Source of the DNA: DATMNI01 sp963817515
GTDB lineage: Bacteria; Acidobacteriota; Terriglobia; Bryobacterales; Bryobacteraceae
Direction of reading: 5' to 3'
Length of the DNA stretch: 64,000 nucleotides
Assembly: GCA_963817515.1 (NCBI GenBank)
Contig: CAWFPJ010000023.1
Coordinates: 372,001 to 436,000 of the forward strand
In this document: positions 62,718 through 64,000 of the stretch, in pieces
How the letters are laid out: each line of letters starts with the position of its first letter
Position numbering within the stretch: position 1 is the first letter of the stretch
Made by a program: the position numbers and the translations under genes
The notes under the pieces: generated by a model
What the model saw: the letters and a program-made list of their open reading frames with translations, nothing else
Told to the model about the DNA's origin: nothing
The model's database searches: none

Positions 62718-64000
62718 TTATACCTGCACCTGTTCAGGTATCTTGGGACCCTCCACCGCCCGATTCTCCCCCTGCATCCATTCCTGCAGGCGCTCCAGAT
62801 AAAGGTAAATCACCGGCGTGATGTACAGCGTCAGGAACTGGCTCACCACCAGGCCGCCCACCACGGCAAGGCCCAAAGGCTGCCGCGCGTCGGCGCCTTC
62901 GCCATAGCCCAGTGCGATCGGCAGCGTGCCGAATAGCGCGGCCACGGTTGTCATCATGATCGGCCGGAAGCGCAGCAGGCAGCCCTGATAGATGGAATCG
63001 TAGGCGCTGGCCCCATGCTTCTGCGCGTCCACCGCGAAATCGATCATCATGATCGCGTTCTTCTTCACCACGCCGAACAGCATGATGATGCCGACGAAGG
63101 CGTACAGATCCAGCTCCTTGTGGAACAGCACTAGCGTCAGCAGCGCCCCAAAGACCGCCGAGGGCAGGCCCGAGAGAATCGTGATGGGGTGAATGAAGCT
63201 CTCATACAATATGCCCAGCACGATATAGATCACCAGCACCGCCACCGCCAGCAGCACCGTCAGGTTGGCGAACGAGCTCTGGAACTCCTTCACGGTGCCC
63301 TGGTAGTTGATGCTGATGCTGGGCGGCATGCGCAGTTCGCGAATCCCTTCATCCACGTGCTGCGCGCCTTCGCCCAGTGAAAAGCCCGGCCGCAGGTTGA
63401 AGGAGATGGTCACCGCCGGCAGCTGTCCGAAATGGTTGATCTGCAGCGGGCCGGTCTGGCGGCTGGTCTTCACCACCGAATCGAGCGCAATCAGATTCCC
63501 CTGGCTCCCGCGCAGGTAAAGCTTGGAAAGCGCCTCCGGGTTGCGCTGGTATTCCGGAGTGACTTCCAGAATCACCGAATACTGATTCGCCGGCGCATAG
63601 ATCACCGATACCTCACGCTGGCTGAACGCGCTGAAGAAGGCGTCCTGCACCTGCGCCGCCGAAACGCCCAGAGACTGGGCCCGGTCGCGGTCGATATCCA
63701 CCATCAATTGCGGGCTGGCGATCTGTATGTCAGTGCGCACATCCACAAAACCCGGCAACTGCCGCATCTTTGCCTCGAGTCTAGGCGACCAGTCATACAG
63801 CTCTTTCAGATTGGCGCTCTGCAGCGTAAGCTGGTAAACGCTGGCGGCCACGCCTTGCCCGCCCACCGTGATAGGCGGCGGGTTCTGCATGAAGACGAAC
63901 ACGCCAGGCACGGCGGCCACCTTGGGGCGCAGTTGTTCGATGATCTGATCGACCGTGTACTGGCGCTGGTCGCGCGGCTTCATGCGGGCAAAGAAAACTC
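62718..64000 (-). CDS. RND efflux pump inner-membrane subunit, C-terminal part, cut by window edge
   Basis: The frame is open to base 64000 (VFFARMKPRDQRQ before the first ATG), so the start is outside the window; about 426 residues are seen. They cover the PC/DN periplasmic half (LGVSAAQVQDAFFSAFSQREVS, RGSQGNLIALDSVV, GQLPAVTISFNL) and the second membrane half (ILYESFIHPITILSGLPSAVFGALLTL, FGVVKKNAIMMIDFA, RFRPIMMTTVAALFGTLPIA, LGLAVVGGLVVSQFLTLYITPVIY), matching AcrB/MdtB/MdtC-type trimeric proton-driven exporters. The IMMIDFA form of the motif is typical of the MdtB/C-like branch. It is convergent with the MFS gene. Confidence 0.94.
   Translation of the reverse strand, partial: VFFARMKPRDQRQYTVDQIIEQLRPKVAAVPGVFVFMQNPPPITVGGQGVAASVYQLTLQSANLKELYDWSPRLEAKMRQLPGFVDVRTDIQIASPQLMVDIDRDRAQSLGVSAAQVQDAFFSAFSQREVSVIYAPANQYSVILEVTPEYQRNPEALSKLYLRGSQGNLIALDSVVKTSRQTGPLQINHFGQLPAVTISFNLRPGFSLGEGAQHVDEGIRELRMPPSISINYQGTVKEFQSSFANLTVLLAVAVLVIYIVLGILYESFIHPITILSGLPSAVFGALLTLVLFHKELDLYAFVGIIMLFGVVKKNAIMMIDFAVDAQKHGASAYDSIYQGCLLRFRPIMMTTVAALFGTLPIALGYGEGADARQPLGLAVVGGLVVSQFLTLYITPVIYLYLERLQEWMQGENRAVEGPKIPEQVQV

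Overview
This window is most consistent with an Acidobacteriota chromosome, probably Bryobacteraceae/Solibacter-like. No 16S gene is present, so this is inferred from gene families: Oar-type TonB-dependent receptors with an N-terminal carboxypeptidase-like domain, a long orphan MacB/FtsX-type permease of the ADOP kind, paired DUF1592/DUF1552 proteins, an SBBP-repeat protein and a YVTN-type propeller that both end in what looks like the 'Solibacter' C-terminal domain (TIGR03437), and PEP-CTERM proteins. I see no rRNA, tRNA, CRISPR array, transposase, integrase or phage gene.

Layout. 1-2.1 kb: tail of a TonB-dependent receptor (cut by the left edge) and a PEP-CTERM protein with a collagen-like linker. 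2.4-12.5 kb: a plus-strand cluster with a good promoter, encoding two giant secreted multidomain proteins (one ending in a transglutaminase-like domain), a small secreted protein and a di-haem DUF1111 oxidoreductase. 12.6-13.6 kb: a small hypothetical gene and an SGNH hydrolase. 13.6-26.2 kb: a minus-strand Tad/Flp pilus cluster (flp, TPR protein, cpaB, cpaC, tadG-like, two tadE-like, cpaE, cpaF, tadB, tadC) with an embedded polytopic membrane protein and no visible prepilin peptidase. 26.2-36.8 kb: propeller protein, BNR-type protein, cysK with a cluster-less Rrf2 (CymR-like) regulator, a badly interrupted TonB-dependent receptor, a DUF5666-like protein and a tiny lysine-rich exported protein.

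36.9-37.7 kb holds the most unusual locus: a 69-residue HU-like protein overlapping a gene that joins a second, truncated HU-like segment to a TIR domain. 37.8-43.5 kb is core metabolism and regulation: tagaturonate epimerase, alanine racemase, RpoN, long HPF and RapZ. 43.6-53.6 kb: a sugar isomerase-like protein, a MOSC-flavoreductase-ferredoxin fusion, the SBBP-repeat protein, acetamidase/formamidase-like and amidohydrolase proteins, a CBM9-like protein and a DeoR regulator. 53.7-64 kb: DUF1592/DUF1552 pair, ADOP permease, metallothionein, MFS exporter, and an RND pump cut by the right edge.

Two themes cut across the window. First, several reading frames are broken by single-base shifts at G/C or homopolymer runs (tadG, the second TonB receptor three times, DUF1592, metallothionein, the DUF5666 C-terminus). 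This pattern looks more like assembly or sequencing indels than gene decay, but raw reads are needed to tell. Second, intergenic spaces carry structured repeats: covarying hairpins at 18.1, 18.7 and 62.6 kb, a nested cruciform at 62.5 kb with a related single arm at 29.3 kb, and local tandem repeats at 24.5 and 42.6 kb.
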